Under the pieces are notes generated by a model. That model did not search any database. It worked only from the letters and a program-made list of their open reading frames with translations, and had not been told where the DNA came from. Position numbers and translations under genes: made by a program. A DNA stretch of 64,000 nucleotides from JANPCX01 sp046049865 (GTDB lineage: Bacteria; Pseudomonadota; Gammaproteobacteria; Burkholderiales; Burkholderiaceae_C): positions 26,398 to 90,397 of the forward strand of contig JBJOQO010000006.1 of assembly GCA_046049865.1 (NCBI GenBank), given 5' to 3'. Positions 62,917 to 64,000 of the stretch are shown here, in pieces; position 1 is the stretch's first letter; each line of letters starts with the position of its first letter.

Positions 62917-64000
62917 TTACTTCAAGGCTTTGAACCGCACCCGTTTGGGTCTCGCGCCCTCTTCACCCAGACGTTTTTTCTTGTCAGCCTCGTACTCTTG
63001 GTAGTTGCCATCGAAGAAGACCCACTTCGAGTCGCCTTCGCAAGCCAGGATGTGGGTGGCAATGCGGTCCAAGAACCAACGGTCGTGGCTGATCACCATG
63101 ATGGAACCCGCGAACTCCAGCAGCGCATCTTCCAGCGCACGCAAAGTTTCCACGTCCAAGTCGTTGGAGGGTTCGTCCAGCATCAGCACGTTGCCGCCTT
63201 GAGCCAGGGTTTTGGCCAAGTGCAAACGACCGCGCTCACCGCCCGACAGGCTTCCCACCAGTTTTTGCTGGTCGTTGCCTTTGAAATTGAAGCGACCGAT
63301 GTAGGCGCGTGAAGGCATCACGAACTTGCCCACCACGATGTTGTCCAGGCCACCCGACACATCTTGCCAAACGGTTTTGTCGGCTTCGAGCGACTCACGA
63401 CTTTGATCCACAAACGCCATCTTGGCGGTGGGGCCGATTTTGACCGTGCCGCTGTCTGGTTTTTCCTGCCCGGAGATCATCCGGAACAAGGTGGACTTAC
63501 CCGCACCGTTGGGACCGATGATGCCGACGATGGCACCGGCAGGCACCTTGAAGCTCAAGTCGTCGATCAGCACGCGGTCGCCAAAACTTTTGGTCACGCC
63601 TTCAAACTCGATCACCTCGTGGCCCAAACGGTCGGCCACAGGAATGAAGATCTCATTCGTCTCGTTGCGTTTCTGGTAGTCCACATCGGACAACTCTTCA
63701 AAACGCGCCAAACGCGCCTTGCTCTTGGCTTGGCGGCCCTTGGGGTTTTGGCGCACCCACTCCAGTTCCTTCTTCATGGCCTTGGTGCGGGCATCTTCGG
63801 ACTTTTGCTCTTGCTCCAGGCGGCCTTCTTTTTGCTCCAACCAGGTGGAGTAGTTGCCCTTCCACGGGATGCCGGAGCCACGGTCCAACTCCAAAATCCA
63901 CTCGGCGGCGTTGTCCAGGAAGTAGCGGTCGTGGGTGATGGCCACCACAGTGCCCGAAAAGCGGCTCAAGAACTGCTCCAGCCAATCGACCGACTCAGCA
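62917..64000 (-). CDS. ettA: Energy-dependent translational throttle EttA (ABC-F), 3' part
   Basis: The gene runs off the right edge; about 360 C-terminal codons are present. Visible are the end of the first ABC domain (AESVDWLEQFLSRF, VVAITHDRYFLDNAAEWILELDRG), the P-site tRNA-interaction linker (KEGRLEQEQKSEDARTKAMKKELEWVRQ), and the second ABC domain with IGPNGAGKST, LSGGERGRLHLA and LMLDEPSNDLD. The NETNEIFIPVADRLGHEVIEF segment is typical of EttA rather than Uup. EttA binds the ribosomal E site and gates the first peptide bond according to the ATP/ADP ratio. Confidence 0.95.
   Translation of the reverse strand, partial: AESVDWLEQFLSRFSGTVVAITHDRYFLDNAAEWILELDRGSGIPWKGNYSTWLEQKEGRLEQEQKSEDARTKAMKKELEWVRQNPKGRQAKSKARLARFEELSDVDYQKRNETNEIFIPVADRLGHEVIEFEGVTKSFGDRVLIDDLSFKVPAGAIVGIIGPNGAGKSTLFRMISGQEKPDSGTVKIGPTAKMAFVDQSRESLEADKTVWQDVSGGLDNIVVGKFVMPSRAYIGRFNFKGNDQQKLVGSLSGGERGRLHLAKTLAQGGNVLMLDEPSNDLDVETLRALEDALLEFAGSIMVISHDRWFLDRIATHILACEGDSKWVFFDGNYQEYEADKKKRLGEEGARPKRVRFKALK

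Overview
The window reads as chromosomal DNA of a Burkholderiales betaproteobacterium, most likely a member or close relative of the Comamonadaceae. The reasons are a G+C content near 60 %, the family-level look of the housekeeping proteins, and gene neighbourhoods such as rpsP-rimM-trmD-rplS, pcnB-HAD-hda-AI-2E permease, rpsT/DUF3579/argD-argF and M48 peptidase-phhB-rsgA. No rRNA, tRNA, CRISPR array, prophage or complete insertion sequence was seen. Almost all of the DNA is densely packed protein-coding sequence, with many 4-bp ATGA/GTGA overlaps.

Layout. 1-7.1 kb: the start of dnaE, a TrhO-type rhodanese, a DUF599 membrane protein, a flavodoxin plus two pirins divergent from a LysR regulator, then gluQ followed by a family-90 glycosyltransferase. 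7.2-17.4 kb: an SPFH/prohibitin-like protein, a DUF2339-DUF3999 envelope pair, a small PD-(D/E)XK-like protein, FKBP, a transglutaminase-like protein, lrgA-lrgB and an MFS carrier, closed by a bidirectional terminator. 17.4-22.7 kb: a RhlE-type RNA helicase with a long leader, DUF3422, an orphan A+T-richer gene with a HEPN-like RNxxxH motif, and orn.

22.8-31.4 kb: a complete histidine-utilisation locus. hutU-hutH face left and hutC-hutD-hutI-hutG-hutF face right, with a HutC-type operator inside a divergent promoter and a cluster of palindromic repeats between them. The enzymes present take histidine to urocanate, imidazolone propionate, formiminoglutamate, formylglutamate and finally glutamate plus formate. 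31.4-46.9 kb: mostly housekeeping (M48 protease, phhB, rsgA, CobD-like, Nudix, the ribosomal protein S16/L19 operon, an acetyltransferase, TM2 protein, the folK-pcnB-HAD-hda-permease chain, a SirB1-like protein, murJ, rpsT).

46.9-64 kb: DUF3579, argD-argF, a phosphoesterase joined to a Ser/Thr kinase-UspA fusion, a LysR regulator next to an amino-acid binding protein, and a two-domain aminopeptidase P. Two adjacent MITE-like elements follow; their outer ends supply the stop codons of the genes on both sides. Then come two tandem chemoreceptor genes, each behind a sigma-28-type promoter (which suggests a flagellated cell), a large metzincin lipoprotein and the 3' part of ettA.

The most unusual items are the MITE pair at 55941-56400, the kinase-UspA/phosphoesterase pair, the RNxxxH orphan gene at 21114-22010 and the PD-(D/E)XK-like orphan at 12972-13535. 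I did not find a clear multi-gene defence island or another obviously new system. All family assignments were made by eye from translated sequence; no database search was run.
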